Source of the DNA: Hydrangea macrophylla
Lineage: Eukaryota; Streptophyta; Magnoliopsida; Cornales; Hydrangeaceae
Direction: 5' to 3'
Length of the DNA stretch: 64,000 bases
Assembly: GCA_033977485.1 (NCBI GenBank)
Contig: CM066994.1
Coordinates: forward strand, 48,571,155-48,635,154
Part shown: piece by piece, positions 36,901 to 41,438 of the stretch
Layout of the letters: every line of letters begins with the position of its first letter
Position numbering within the stretch: position 1 is the first letter of the stretch
The notes under the pieces: generated by a model
Databases searched by the model: none
Told to the model about the DNA's origin: nothing
The model's input: only the letters and a program-made list of their open reading frames with translations
Translations under genes and position numbers: made by a program

Positions 36901-37448
36901 AAATACATAAATTAAAAAAATAAAAATAAAAAATTTAATAATAATAATAATAAATAAATTAATAAATTAATAAAAACGAACATAATATCTGCCCCGAGAA
37001 ACCACATAATGAAATTCAACTAACCAAGCTCTGCCTATTGGGCTTACTGATGTACATTTGCTGTTCCACATATAGTCCATTACTTAGAAAATGTACCAAT
37101 TAGCAGTTACCCAATTAACGAAAATATATAATTAAAAAAAGAGAAAAAAATTAAATATCTGCCCCAAGAAACCACATAATGAAATTCAACCGACCAAACA
37201 CTGTCTATTTAGCTTACTCATGTGCATTTTCAGTTCCCCATTAAAGTTAACTTCACAGTTCCCTCAATTTTCTAAGCAACCAAACATTACAAAAATTACA
37301 AACAGAAGCTGGAGCTAGGTCTTATACCATCACCAGGATTAGTGTATCCAAGAGAAATTCGTGCCGTAAAGATCAAAACAACCCCCACCAAGATCTGTGC
37401 CCTGATCTTCAAATTCAAGTAATTCCAAACAGATCTCTTCCAAGGCAT
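8211..37448 (-). CDS. SRF: STRUBBELIG-receptor-family LRR receptor with atypical kinase (16 coding exons)
   Basis: Coding exons on the minus strand: 37448-37328, 36154-36025, 35941-35870, 35108-35043, 34650-34579, 34475-34404, 33908-33837, 33752-33687, 33523-33458, 32485-32091, 31729-31290, 30557-30286, 26657-26519, 11092-10956, 10538-10382, 8306-8211. All borders are GT-AG, phases agree, and the sum is 2373 nt for 790 residues. Order: signal peptide (about 1-34), SRF N-terminal module with WQGV, six to seven LRRs (about 75-245), Pro/Ser-rich stretch, membrane helix (about 311-333), proline-rich juxtamembrane region, kinase-like domain (about 488-775). The domain keeps a Gly-rich loop and the VKK lysine (K529) but has HRNF for HRD and DCG for DFG, as in this family of pseudokinase receptors that act at the plasma membrane in tissue morphogenesis and immunity. 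Closest by recall to SRF1/SRF3. Introns 12, 13 and 15 carry transposons, but no exon is broken. Confidence 0.93.
8388..8598. mobile_element. Tourist-like MITE in SRF intron 15
   Basis: It lies between TAA (8385-8387) and TTAA (8598-8601), with ends GCCTCATGTTTAGTTCATGG and the rough complement of CCACATACCAACCAGAGTC. It resembles the copies at 9502 and 35384 (GGATTTAGTGAGG near one end) but is more decayed. Confidence 0.45.
9032..9178 (+). mobile_element. Au-type SINE in SRF intron 15
   Basis: A tRNA-derived head is visible as TGGAGCAACGG (box A-like) and GTCACGGGTTCGAAT (box B) at about 9060-9075. The body then matches the plant Au SINE style: ACAGTCTCTCTGC, GTAAGACTGCATA, CCCTCCCCAGACCC and GCGGGAGCC, ending in GGGCTGCCCTTTTT, a Pol III terminator-like T run. 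It is antisense to the host gene. It is not a functional tRNA, because no cloverleaf can be drawn. Confidence 0.75.
9502..9811. mobile_element. Tourist-like MITE in SRF intron 15
   Basis: Ends GGCTCTATTGGTCCATAGA and the complement of CAAGAACCAAACAAAGCC are flanked by TTA on both sides (9499-9501, 9812-9814), the 3-bp duplication typical of PIF/Harbinger-type elements. A related but half-decayed copy lies just upstream at about 9227-9490. No ORF. Confidence 0.7.
9955..10330 (+). repeat. Possible LTR-derived fragment in SRF intron 15
   Basis: The segment begins TGATACGGGAGGATATTG and has a TATA-like CTATAAATAAGG near 10118 followed by repeats of GGTGGACTCCAAGA-like text, which is the look of a plant LTR promoter region. 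I could not find matching target duplications or a partner LTR, so the borders are guesses. Confidence 0.35.
10382..10538 (-). CDS. SRF: SRF exon 15
   Basis: Acceptor ATGTCTAG and donor CAG/GTGAGT bracket 157 nt encoding the conserved [20 protein letters not shown] block and the [14 protein letters not shown] block of the C-lobe. It joins exon 14 in phase 2 and exon 16 in phase 0. Confidence 0.93.
10956..11092 (-). CDS. SRF: SRF exon 14
   Basis: Acceptor TTTTCTCAG and donor GACAG/GTGAAA bracket 137 nt encoding [16 protein letters not shown] and [17 protein letters not shown], the activation-segment and subdomain IX region. The preceding intron (13) is the 15.4-kb transposon-filled one. Confidence 0.93.
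11596..11612. repeat. LINE target-site duplication, left copy
   Basis: TATATAAACAAGGGTAT here is repeated exactly at 12558-12574 on the other side of the LINE. Confidence 0.85.
11613..12557 (+). mobile_element. 5'-truncated RTE-type LINE in SRF intron 13
   Basis: Only the 3' part of the reverse transcriptase region and the tail remain. Reading frames give [16 protein letters not shown], then [33 protein letters not shown] and [10 protein letters not shown], the usual C-terminal blocks of RTE/BovB-related plant LINEs. It ends in repeats of TTTGG, the kind of simple 3' tail seen in this clade. Perfect 17-bp direct repeats flank it. The frame is broken: stops follow near 11755 and 12161, and the frame shifts between the blocks at 12161 and 12310. 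A 30-bp stretch (about 11740-11800, ACACATTTAAGATGAGG) is tandemly duplicated. Confidence 0.88.
11784..12522 (+). pseudogene. Broken LINE reverse-transcriptase C-terminus
   Basis: Two fragments, 11784-12161 (125 residues) and about 12310-12522 (66 residues, in another frame), belong to the C-terminal end of the RTE reverse transcriptase, after the catalytic palm. The catalytic YxDD motif and the endonuclease domain are absent, so the copy cannot make an active enzyme. Confidence 0.8.
12575..13835. other. SRF intron 13 sequence, no gene seen
   Basis: AT-rich intron DNA. Near 13560 the text GGAAAATATTGAGATGGATA is duplicated (13520 and 13577), and 13640-13800 has a C-rich inverted pair (AAGCCCCTTCTGAAAATTATAAAAGCCCC) that may be a decayed element. 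Confidence 0.4.
13841..14301 (+). mobile_element. Solo LTR, TSD GTAAG
   Basis: The segment begins TGTAGAAATTATG and ends TTATTTACA, and GTAAG lies directly on each side (13836-13840 and 14302-14306), the 5-bp duplication expected for LTR retrotransposons. It contains a GT microsatellite (13989-14013) and CT-rich text (14042-14070) common in plant LTR promoters. No internal region follows, so unequal recombination has probably left one LTR. Confidence 0.7.
14606..14747 (+). repeat. 5' LTR of outer copia
   Basis: 142 bp, TG...CA ends, no difference seen from the 3' copy at 24936-25077. AATAAAAG near 14696 may serve polyadenylation. Confidence 0.93.
14748..14760 (+). promoter_or_regulatory. Primer binding site (initiator tRNA-Met type)
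   Basis: TGGTATCAGAGCT starts directly after the 5' LTR and matches the initiator methionine tRNA 3' end used by plant copia elements. The leader after it (14779-14950) is rich in CCACCA repeats. Confidence 0.9.
15276..17594 (+). pseudogene. Outer copia gag-pol, first part (gag, protease, integrase)
   Basis: 773 open codons from ATG at 15276. In order: copia-type Gag with NYLSWSQSA and [16 protein letters not shown], an RGG-rich stretch after one CCHC knuckle ([14 protein letters not shown]), the protease motif DTGASDHM, the GAG-pre-integrase HHCC zinc module (WHQRLGHPS...CEACELGK), and the integrase core with [15 protein letters not shown] and [11 protein letters not shown]. The frame is cut at FVGYS by the inner copia at 17595, whose duplicated target ATTCT is 17590-17594. 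The remainder resumes in the same frame at 22774. Confidence 0.92.
17595..17745 (+). repeat. 5' LTR of inner copia
   Basis: 151 bp, identical by eye to 22618-22768. TTATAAATAAAGAGG near 17680 may be a TATA or poly(A) signal. Confidence 0.93.
17746..17758 (+). promoter_or_regulatory. Primer binding site of inner copia
   Basis: TGGTATCAGAGCC directly follows the 5' LTR and is complementary to initiator tRNA-Met. Confidence 0.9.
17804..17975 (+). repeat. Leader repeats: CCCTAA run and ACTGTTCATCG minisatellite
   Basis: The untranslated leader of the inner copia has a telomere-like run of about four CCCTAA-type units (17804-17830), then about seven degenerate copies of a 15-19 bp unit with core ACTGTTCATCGCA (17860-17970). 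The minus-strand frame of repeated Asn-Ser-Ala here is an artefact. Confidence 0.8.
18123..22610 (+). CDS. Copia gag-pol polyprotein, intact (1495 aa)
   Basis: A single frame encodes every enzyme of a Ty1/copia element. In order: Gag (about 1-260), one CCHC knuckle at about 275-288 ([14 protein letters not shown]), aspartic protease at about 390 (DSGASDHM), zinc HHCC module ([17 protein letters not shown]), integrase core ([26 protein letters not shown]), an acidic Glu/Lys-rich spacer (about 835-885), reverse transcriptase ([32 protein letters not shown]) and RNase H ([36 protein letters not shown]). No stop or missing motif was seen, so the product should process into capsid, protease, integrase and RT/RNase H in virus-like particles. 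The start at 18123 is the first ATG after the leader and aligns with that of the outer copy. Confidence 0.95.
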   Translation: MSKDDVISEKSIAASSGSSMGNERQSYVTENPGSKITIALFNGANYLSWSQSATLWLRSRYKFGYVDGSVKAPTRDDPTYLKWEGDNSLVMSWLVHSMEPELADPFLSMGTAKDIWDTLAKTYSRQGNVAQVYELRRAIQDEVQGDRTTLQYFTALGSLWKRLDHLITFHPSNPTDAAGFQKYIEGERIFKFLAGLRPEFDPVRGRILGIVPLPSLREAFSIVQDEESRRSVMLPSSSTDRSALVSSNQRGGKAFTPPREPQYIGRDTNNNRPWCDHCNRLGHTRETCWKLHGRPSFPRGRGGGRHGGRGPPRAHLTTDLSPSEEKDTLASAHPSSSPAVGNISSADIETLRRIMTQLNTPSASTSFAQSGIFANFSHTLHADSSQPWIIDSGASDHMTGLSSVFSSYTPSSGKEKVKTADGSLSSISGKGVIKISNSLPLSSVLHVPNFSTNLLSIARITHDLNCSVTFFPSHCVFQDLSTKKVIGSGREENGLYFLLPEAATQGNLPQAAHHIQRETIPREAWIWHQRLGHPSFYLLRFLFPSLVSNKSVSNISCEACELGKHHRATYNSSFNKSTVPFAIIHTDVWGPSPIITLNGYKWFVTFIDDCTRTTWVYLMKDKNDVFSIFKSFHKMICTQFSTVVKVVRSDKGGEYIFGGLTHYFSEHGMIHQTSCTNTPQQNGVAERKNRHLLESSRSMLFSMHLPKSYWGEAVLTASYLINRLPSRVLGKKSPIELLTKSSSIFPIPPKVFGCVCFVHNHSPSRRKLDPRSIKCVFVGYSPTQKGYKCYHPPTRRWYVSMDVTFDETLSYFQSSLSPLQGEIDQQAEQSTFIVPFPISSEEEGGKKGKRENEGEKSEQDKGEEEGEKGEKKGEEEREGKELLTYTKDKRRQIFGAAEKRHISPIPLQSPSSEDDSGISSPSIANSPIPVLVDPSDDDDLNMPIALRKGTRACTKHPLSNFVSYSHLSPSYRAFVSQIDSVSIPNHVQEALSNPNWKNAMVEEMKALHKNGTWKLAELPRGKKTVGCKWVFTVKHNADGTVERYKARLVAKGFTQTYGVDYQETFAPVAKMNSIRILLSLAANLEWPLHQFDVKNAFLHGDLEEEVYMDIPPGFEDSKTQGKVCRLQKSLYGLKQSPRAWFDRFSQAMIRYGFRQSQGDHTLFIKHSSQGKLITLIVYVDDIVLTGDDLVEMEQLKTYLAKEFEIKDLGDLKYFLGIEVARCKEGLFISQRKYVLDLLKETGLLGCKAVDTPMDPNMKLSDDPSGEPVEKGRYQRLVGKLIYLAHTRPDIAFAVSVVSQFMHAPRQLHLDAVFRIMRYLKSAPGKGLFFAKNGHTLVEAYTDADWAGSVMDRRSTTGYCTFVGGNLVTWRSKKQAVVARSSAEAEFRAMAQGVCELLWIQIVLTDLGFGPKDSMKLYCDSKSAISIAHNPVQHDRTKHVEIDRHFIKEKLNCGSICTPFVRSGEQLADVLTKSLASRSFHFILSKLGMRDIFAPA
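22609..22617 (+). promoter_or_regulatory. Polypurine tract of inner copia
   Basis: GAGGGGGAG ends directly at the 3' LTR, where plus-strand DNA synthesis is primed. Confidence 0.85.
22618..22768 (+). repeat. 3' LTR of inner copia
   Basis: 151 bp, matches 17595-17745 base for base as far as I can read. Followed by the second ATTCT copy and the resumed outer pol. Confidence 0.93.
22774..24928 (+). pseudogene. Outer copia pol, second part (RT and RNase H), disabled
   Basis: The frame resumes with [12 protein letters not shown] and runs through RT. At 23718-23724 a run of seven A gives a one-base frameshift inside the conserved FDVKNAF catalytic block, so downstream RT (23762-24433, with [11 protein letters not shown] and YVDDIVLTG) is in another frame. 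A TAA at 24431-24433 then stops RNase H; the rest (to 24928) stays open in the same frame ([21 protein letters not shown]). Odd substitutions are also seen in conserved places ([15 protein letters not shown]). Two lesions mean no active RT/RNase H can be made from this copy. Confidence 0.92.
24936..25077 (+). repeat. 3' LTR of outer copia
   Basis: 142 bp, identical by eye to 14606-14747, preceded by the purine tract AAGGGAGAG (24927-24935) and followed by AGTTT. Confidence 0.93.
25083..26165. other. SRF intron 13 remainder, possible LINE tail
   Basis: No gene seen. At 25855-25912 the text ATTCATACAGCC then GTTCGGGACAAG and AGTTGAGTTG resembles the 3' end of the RTE LINE at 11613-12557, so a short decayed LINE end is likely here. 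Confidence 0.4.
26171..26445. mobile_element. Tourist-like MITE in SRF intron 13
   Basis: Ends GAGCCTGTTTCGGATAGCTT and the complement of AAGCTAACCAACGGACTC are flanked by TAA (26168-26170 and 26446-26448). The interior repeats CACAGCTTTTT and TAAGCTAAAAACA. Confidence 0.7.
26519..26657 (-). CDS. SRF: SRF exon 13: catalytic-loop region with HRN and DCG
   Basis: Acceptor GATGAAG and donor CAG/GTAAGT bracket 139 nt. It encodes [20 protein letters not shown] and [17 protein letters not shown] (about residues 615-661). The HRD aspartate is replaced by N629 and DFG reads D647-C-G, as is usual for SRF proteins, so weak or no phosphotransfer is expected. Confidence 0.93.
26658..27921 (-). other. 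Part of SRF intron 12, no gene seen
   Basis: Two near-identical 60-bp texts (ACGCAAGTATTGATGCAAGT near 26697, ACGCAAATAAAGATGCAAGT near 26788) form a short tandem duplication. The GTCGGACACCGGCATG-like stretch at 27000-27130 is GC-rich and may be a decayed element. No splice-consistent alternative exon was found. Confidence 0.4.
27922..28223 (-). mobile_element. TRIM-like mini retroelement in SRF intron 12
   Basis: Two direct repeats of about 75 bp (27922-27996 and 28149-28223; core TTAAGTTACCAACTACTCC, ending GCTTCAACA) surround about 150 bp without coding capacity. Next to the right repeat is GGCTCTAATACTA, which on the minus strand reads as a slightly altered methionine-tRNA primer site. 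GCATG and ACATG flank it as a near-perfect 5-bp duplication. Confidence 0.65.
28452..28782 (-). mobile_element. TRIM mini retroelement in SRF intron 12
   Basis: Terminal direct repeats of about 110 bp (28455-28571 and 28671-28782) share GCCCATTTATGTCC-type text and, on the minus strand, begin TGTTGGAATGTCCCACATCG, a common plant TRIM terminus. Between them lies GCTCTGATACCA (28656-28667), the minus-strand primer site TGGTATCAGAGC, and a CCCCCTA stretch by the other repeat that is the polypurine tract on the minus strand. GTTTA occurs on both sides (28447-28451 and 28783-28787). The internal domain of roughly 100 bp encodes nothing. Confidence 0.75.
29215..29735. other. GC-rich island, possible organelle-derived insert
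   Basis: About 500 bp has much higher GC than the introns around it and lacks poly-A/T runs (for example CCGGGGTCCCCGGCCAGAAC, GGCAGCGCCTACCAAGC, CTCGAGGGGGTGGGGTCC). This texture recalls plant mitochondrial DNA, so a nuclear mitochondrial insert is my best guess. No organelle gene was recognised, and an old transposon fragment is also possible. Confidence 0.35.
30286..30557 (-). CDS. SRF: SRF exon 12: kinase N-lobe and hinge
   Basis: Acceptor CTTGTATAG and donor TTAGA/GTAAGT bracket 272 nt. The product [10 protein letters not shown] carries the ATP-site lysine (K529), then [20 protein letters not shown] and [16 protein letters not shown]. Phase 0 from exon 11, phase 2 into exon 13. Confidence 0.93.
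30704..30948. repeat. Two (GA)n microsatellites in SRF intron 11
   Basis: GA tracts at about 30704-30732 and 30917-30948, both in the same orientation. Confidence 0.9.
31290..31729 (-). CDS. SRF: SRF exon 11: juxtamembrane region and glycine loop
   Basis: Acceptor TTTGAACAG and donor GGAAAG/GTATAA bracket 440 nt, residues about 378-524. It has the SRF-typical [12 protein letters not shown] block, a polyproline run (about 425-450), then [20 protein letters not shown] and [12 protein letters not shown], the start of the kinase-like domain. Confidence 0.93.
32091..32485 (-). CDS. SRF: SRF exon 10: Pro/Ser-rich stalk and transmembrane helix
   Basis: Acceptor ATCATGCAG and donor GAAAG/GTAACA bracket 395 nt. 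It encodes a Pro/Ser/Thr-rich extracellular stalk, a hydrophobic helix ([20 protein letters not shown], about 311-330) and the basic stop-transfer KCCSRR. Confidence 0.93.
33168..33437. mobile_element. Stowaway MITE in SRF intron 9
   Basis: Ends CTCCCTCTGTCCCATTTTAA and the complement of GGGACGGAGGGAG are flanked by TA (33166-33167 and 33438-33439). This is the standard Stowaway (Tc1/mariner-type) terminus and duplication. It sits 20 bp from the donor of exon 9 without touching the splice site. Confidence 0.92.
33458..36154 (-). CDS. SRF: SRF exons 2-9: N-terminal module and LRR ectodomain
   Basis: Eight exons (36154-36025, 35941-35870, 35108-35043, 34650-34579, 34475-34404, 33908-33837, 33752-33687, 33523-33458). 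Exons 3-9 are 72 or 66 nt and all in phase 2, the one-repeat-per-exon layout of plant LRR genes. The product has [18 protein letters not shown], then LRR cores such as [59 protein letters not shown] and [11 protein letters not shown]. It is the extracellular ligand or partner-binding part. Confidence 0.92.
34736..34984. mobile_element. Tourist/hAT-like MITE in SRF intron 4
   Basis: Ends GGGCCAGTTTGGAATCA and the complement of GCCAATCCAAACAGGCCC form imperfect inverted termini, with TAA on the left and TTA on the right. Confidence 0.6.
35384..35641. mobile_element. Tourist-like MITE in SRF intron 3
   Basis: Ends GGCTTTGTTTTGCTTGCAGA and the complement of TTAACGAAACAAAGCC, flanked by TAA on both sides (35381-35383 and 35642-35644). 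It is the same family as 9502-9811. Confidence 0.7.
37328..37448 (-). CDS. SRF: SRF exon 1: signal peptide
   Basis: ATG at 37448 starts a basic n-region and hydrophobic core ([16 protein letters not shown]) and ends at YTNPGD with donor GATG/GTATAAG, phase 1. An in-frame upstream ATG at 37508 would add 20 residues read through an AT repeat; I prefer 37448 because it gives a normal signal peptide. Confidence 0.88.
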
Positions 37449-37474
37449 TGATATATATATATATATATATATAT
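37449..37474. repeat. (AT)n microsatellite next to the SRF start codon
   Basis: About 12 AT units end two bases before the preferred ATG at 37448, inside the 5' leader. Length changes would alter leader length and whether the upstream ATG at 37508 is in frame. Confidence 0.85.
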
Positions 37475-38340
37475 CGACAAAAATCAACCTTCTCTTCAGT
37501 CCCCTCAATTTAGTTTAAATAGGACTCACTTCAATCTGAAAATGGAATCACAAAATAAATATAATGTCAGTGAGTTCATTTCATCCCATCTCAACAATTC
37601 AAAAAACTAGTTGCTTCGTGAATACAAAATTGAAAAGCAAACAAAAAAAAAATAAAAATCAAACAGAAATGTAGACCCCGTTGGACACTTAAAACACACA
37701 CACACACACACACATTTTTTTTTTCTGAACAACAAACAATTATATGTCATTACTATAAAAGCAGTAACAAGCAATACCAAAGTCTCCCAACCAAGCCATA
37801 CAACCAAAAGCCCCCCAACAGCATCACTGTCAGCTAAGCAAATCTCAACCTCACTCGGGACAAAACACAATTGAAAGCAATACATATACATATATATATA
37901 TATATGTGAGTGTGTGTGTGTATGTATGTATGTATGTACAAAACATACACATGGAATCCAATTGAATCTCGGAACAGAAATGAGCTAAAATAGAAACCAA
38001 TGAACAATGAAACACACAAATGCTGAGCGAATTACAAGCAAATGAAGACTTTTAACAGTGAGAATAATTTGCAAAACTTAGCAACTAAGATTCAGTGAAT
38101 TCAACATACACAATGAAGAGAGAAGTAAGCAAAAGATTACATCAAATAATTGAGGAGATGAGTGCTATTCTAGAGAGAGAAAACCCTAGCCTTCGAAAGC
38201 GCTGGGGACACCAAAAAAAAAAAAAAAGGTGAGAGAAAAAAGACGAAACGTAGAAAGTTGCAAGAACCATCACAGAGAACCCAGAAGCTCTCACTCACTC
38301 TCTCTCTCTCTCTGTACTCTCCCCTATTTTCTCTCTCTAA
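37475..38340 (-). other. Probable SRF 5' UTR with a leader intron
   Basis: A good acceptor CCATTTTCAG ends at 37536. A plausible donor (TTGAT/GTAATC) lies near 38142, and pyrimidine-rich leader text with AAACCCTAG-style sequence lies at 38160-38340 when read on the minus strand. This suggests a non-coding first exon and an intron of about 600 bp. A CA microsatellite lies at 37693-37713 and a TA/TG one at 37885-37935. Confidence 0.45.
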
Positions 38341-38365
38341 CAAAAATACAGCACGGACACGGTGT

Positions 38366-38377
38366 CAATATATATCT
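38366..38377 (-). promoter_or_regulatory. Candidate TATA box of the SRF gene
   Basis: On the minus strand GATATATATTG lies about 30-40 bp upstream of a CT-rich start region (38290-38340, CTCTCTCTCTCTCTG in plus orientation). The position is reasonable but the start site is not proven. Confidence 0.4.
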
Positions 38378-38384
38378 CTGCTTT

Positions 38385-39185
38385 GTAGACGTGAAATGTG
38401 AGATGTCATTAACCACGCGCATTACAGCGAGTGTAAACATGGTTTTACTACATTTTGCATGTTAATCAAATATGATTAGTGAGGAAGTCCGGTTTAAGTG
38501 CCGTCATTAATCGAGGAGGAGATTGTTAATCCAAGTGCTTTGAGTGCTTGTGAGATTGTTGTTTACGAGAGTACAGTCAGAAAATTTCACAGTTTCACCA
38601 AAATCACACAAAGCAACCGACTGTAGCCGAGTTGGCCAGGGTCCATCTCTTATTAATTAGGGAGTTTAATAAGGGGTATTTTATTTGTGCATGGCGTACT
38701 AACTTTTTAACTTACATTTTACTTATTACTGAGTTGATTTGTTTCTGAAGCACAGATAAAAAAAAATAATAATAAGAGTAATTCTTTGGTGATAACTTTT
38801 ATACAATTCTTAAAAAGATGTGTTTATCTCTCTCCTGTGATATCACTGGACCCCACAGTGACACATGAGAAAGATAGACACATTCTTTAAGAGGTTGTAT
38901 GAAAGTTGTCACCAAAAAATTACCCAAAAACTAAACTCAATTCATACTAGCTCTGCCACCGTTAAAAGACTTCATGCTAAATGATCTTTGAACCTTTTTC
39001 TCATTATATCTCTTAAATTTATTTGGCTTTATCCCTTTATCCCCTTCGAACGAGACGCAGCTAAAAGATCTTTACACCTTTTTTCTCATTATCTCTCTTA
39101 ATTTTATTTGGCTTCAGCGCATTGTGACTTTAATAAAACTATAGGGTATTCAAAAGTTAAGTCTATAGTTCATAATAGTTGTGTC
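38385..39185. other. Upstream flank of SRF, no gene seen
   Basis: No coding frame. An inverted pair (GGTGATAACTTTTATACAA at 38789, and TTGTATGAAAGTTGTCACC at 38896) surrounds about 90 bp, probably a small MITE of about 140 bp. Confidence 0.4.
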
Positions 39186-39189
39186 ACAA

Positions 39190-39873
39190 TCTTTATTTAA
39201 AATTGAAAATTAAGTAGAATTTCAAGTACTGAGAAGATAAAGCGATTGAATTTGTAATATTGAAAATAGTATTTCAAGTACTCATAAAAACTCTATTCAG
39301 TGATTATTTTCAGTAGAATTCTTTCACTTAAAGATTTCAATTGATTTTTGGCTACTTTTTCAATTAAGTGATATATTATCAAACTTATTAAATATAAAAA
39401 AAATATCTACATATTTTGTACGCACACCTGCACTTTTCGAATTCCCGAAATGCAGCGCACTCAAGATTTGGATCGTCGGGTCCCCTCGATAAACGTGGAA
39501 TTTTGATATAAAAATGAGATTTTTAAAACGTTGTTTGACACGCAGTCGACATCAGTTTGTGCCGAAAATGCTTAATAATGTACCTTTTCCGGAAGCCAGA
39601 GTTAGACTGAGACGAGATTTTAGGGATCCCCCTGTTTCGATTTGAAAAGTATTTTGGTACAGTCCAAGAATTTGCAATACTGAAAATAGAATTTCAAGTA
39701 CAAAATAAACTCTATTCAGTGATTGTTTTCAGTGGAATTCTTTCACTTAAAGTTTTCAGTTGGTTTTTGGTTACTTTTTCAATTAAGTGGTACATTATCA
39801 AATCAAATGCACTAAAAAATAATGAGTGCTGAAAATTTTCATCTTTCCGTACTTAATTGGGTTATCAAACATA
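39190..39873. repeat. Two decayed copies of the 2028-type MITE in tandem
   Basis: Segments about 39190-39400 and 39655-39870 both contain ATTTCAAGTACT, CTCTATTCAGTGATT, TTTCAGTRGAATTCTTTCACTTAAAG and TTTTTCAATTAAGTG. They match the interior of the elements at 2028-2325 and 57603-57884. The spacer between them is unrelated. Confidence 0.6.
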
Positions 39874-40184
39874 CAAAGGTTTTATGTCAAGTGCAAACTT
39901 TAATGGTGTTAATTTTTGTAAGGGTCCTTTAGATTTTAGTCCTTTATTGTAGCTGTATCTAGAAATTGATCCATTCTATAAGTCAACTTAAAAATTGGTC
40001 CCCCATCTATTTTGAGGACCAAAATACCCCTACTCCCATAAATCAGGTTTTCAATTTAAAAACCCAGATTTGTTATATATATATAGAAAGAGAGAGAATT
40101 AAAAAAGAAAATATAATAAATGCCCTAACTCCCATAAATCCGAGTTTTTAAATTCAAAATCCTGATTTGTTATACATATATATG

Positions 40185-40187
<3 letters not shown>

Positions 40188-40232
<45 letters not shown>
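40188..40232. repeat. (GA)n microsatellite
   Basis: About 20 GA units preceded by a short TA tract. Confidence 0.95.
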
Positions 40233-40235
<3 letters not shown>

Positions 40236-40587
40236 AACAAAGAAATTTTATTATTACAGTGAGAAATTTCTCACATTTTTAACGTATTTGATGAAAAATT
40301 TTCCACCAAATAAAACAAATTTATCACCTTTTTTTTATCTATTACAGTGAGAAATTTCTTACCTTTTTTCCTAACCAAATTAAAACGAATCACTCACCTT
40401 CAAAACTCAAAAGTAAAAATCCACACTTTGTGATAAATTTCTCACACTATCGAAAATTCACACAAAAACTGTCTAAACACTAAAATACAGTAACAATACA
40501 CATGGATTTGGTGAGAAATTCTCAGTGTAATAACCATGTTCCGTCGTGCCGCCAATTGCCGAGTTGAGCGATCCCACTGCCCTAACC

Positions 40588-40710
40588 ATGTTCCGTCGCG
40601 CCACCAATCGCCTCCTCCCCCGACCGGCCATCACTGCCGCGGCTCGTCGGCCATTCTCGATCGATTCTCCGGTGATGAGAGAGAGCATATCCAGCGATGA
40701 GAGTGGTTGA
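40588..40710 (+). pseudogene. Short presequence-like ORF, possible broken gene start
   Basis: ATG at 40588 opens 40 codons starting MFRRATNRLLPRPAITAAAR, an Arg/Ala-rich amphipathic peptide like a plant mitochondrial targeting presequence, then stops at TGA 40708-40710. No donor or following domain could be identified. The starting text CTAACCATGTTCCGTCG is present twice (also near 40530), so a local duplication has occurred. It may be a remnant of a captured first exon or chance. Confidence 0.25.
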
Positions 40711-40945
40711 TTTGGTGATCATTGAGATTTGGAGGAGAAATGGGTAGAGAGATAGAGAGAGTGTGTGTGTGGATGACTTGGAGAATTATTTTCTTCTTTT
40801 GTTTAGTTCGTAGAAAATTCAAATTAGGCAGTTTGGAATTCAACAATAATGCTGATTTAATCAATAGCCTGAAATTTAGGAGATTTAATCATGTAGCTAA
40901 TATCACGCCTCAATTACTAAGAGAGTTACAATTTCGAAACATTAA

Positions 40946-41435
40946 CGGCCCGTTTGGTTCATAGATTATTTTAGGTGGATTCTAATTACCAGGAATCATA
41001 ATACTAGTAATCAATTTACTAGGAATCTAAATCCTTGCAATGTGTTTGGTTCACGAGTGGAATCCTAGGTAGATTTAGAATCCAGTGTTTGGTTGGGTCA
41101 AGGAAAATGAAATAGAAATAATGTTAAATACATAAACTACCCTTGAAAGCTATCCATAATAGGAATGACATTAACTTATACCTTCCATAAATATAAGGGC
41201 TAATTTAGGTAGTATAAAATTAGAAAACAAAAACCCCAGTAATATTTGAGAATACCACCTCCAAGCTAGGATTTAGAATCCACCCTATTTTCCACCTTTG
41301 GGTGGATTCTAAATCCAATGGGACCCACAATTTAATGAATAATCAATGAACCAAACAAGGATAAATTTTAAGATTACTAGTAATCTTAAGGTGGAATCAA
41401 AATCCACCCTAAGAATCCATGAACCAAACGGGCCG
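40946..41435. mobile_element. Tourist-like MITE, TSD TAA
   Basis: Ends CGGCCCGTTTGGTTCAT and the complement of ATGAACCAAACGGGCCG, flanked by TAA at 40943-40945 and 41436-41438. Interior text (AGGTGGATTCTAA and complement) extends the inverted repeats to about 90 bp. Confidence 0.8.
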
Positions 41436-41438
41436 TAA

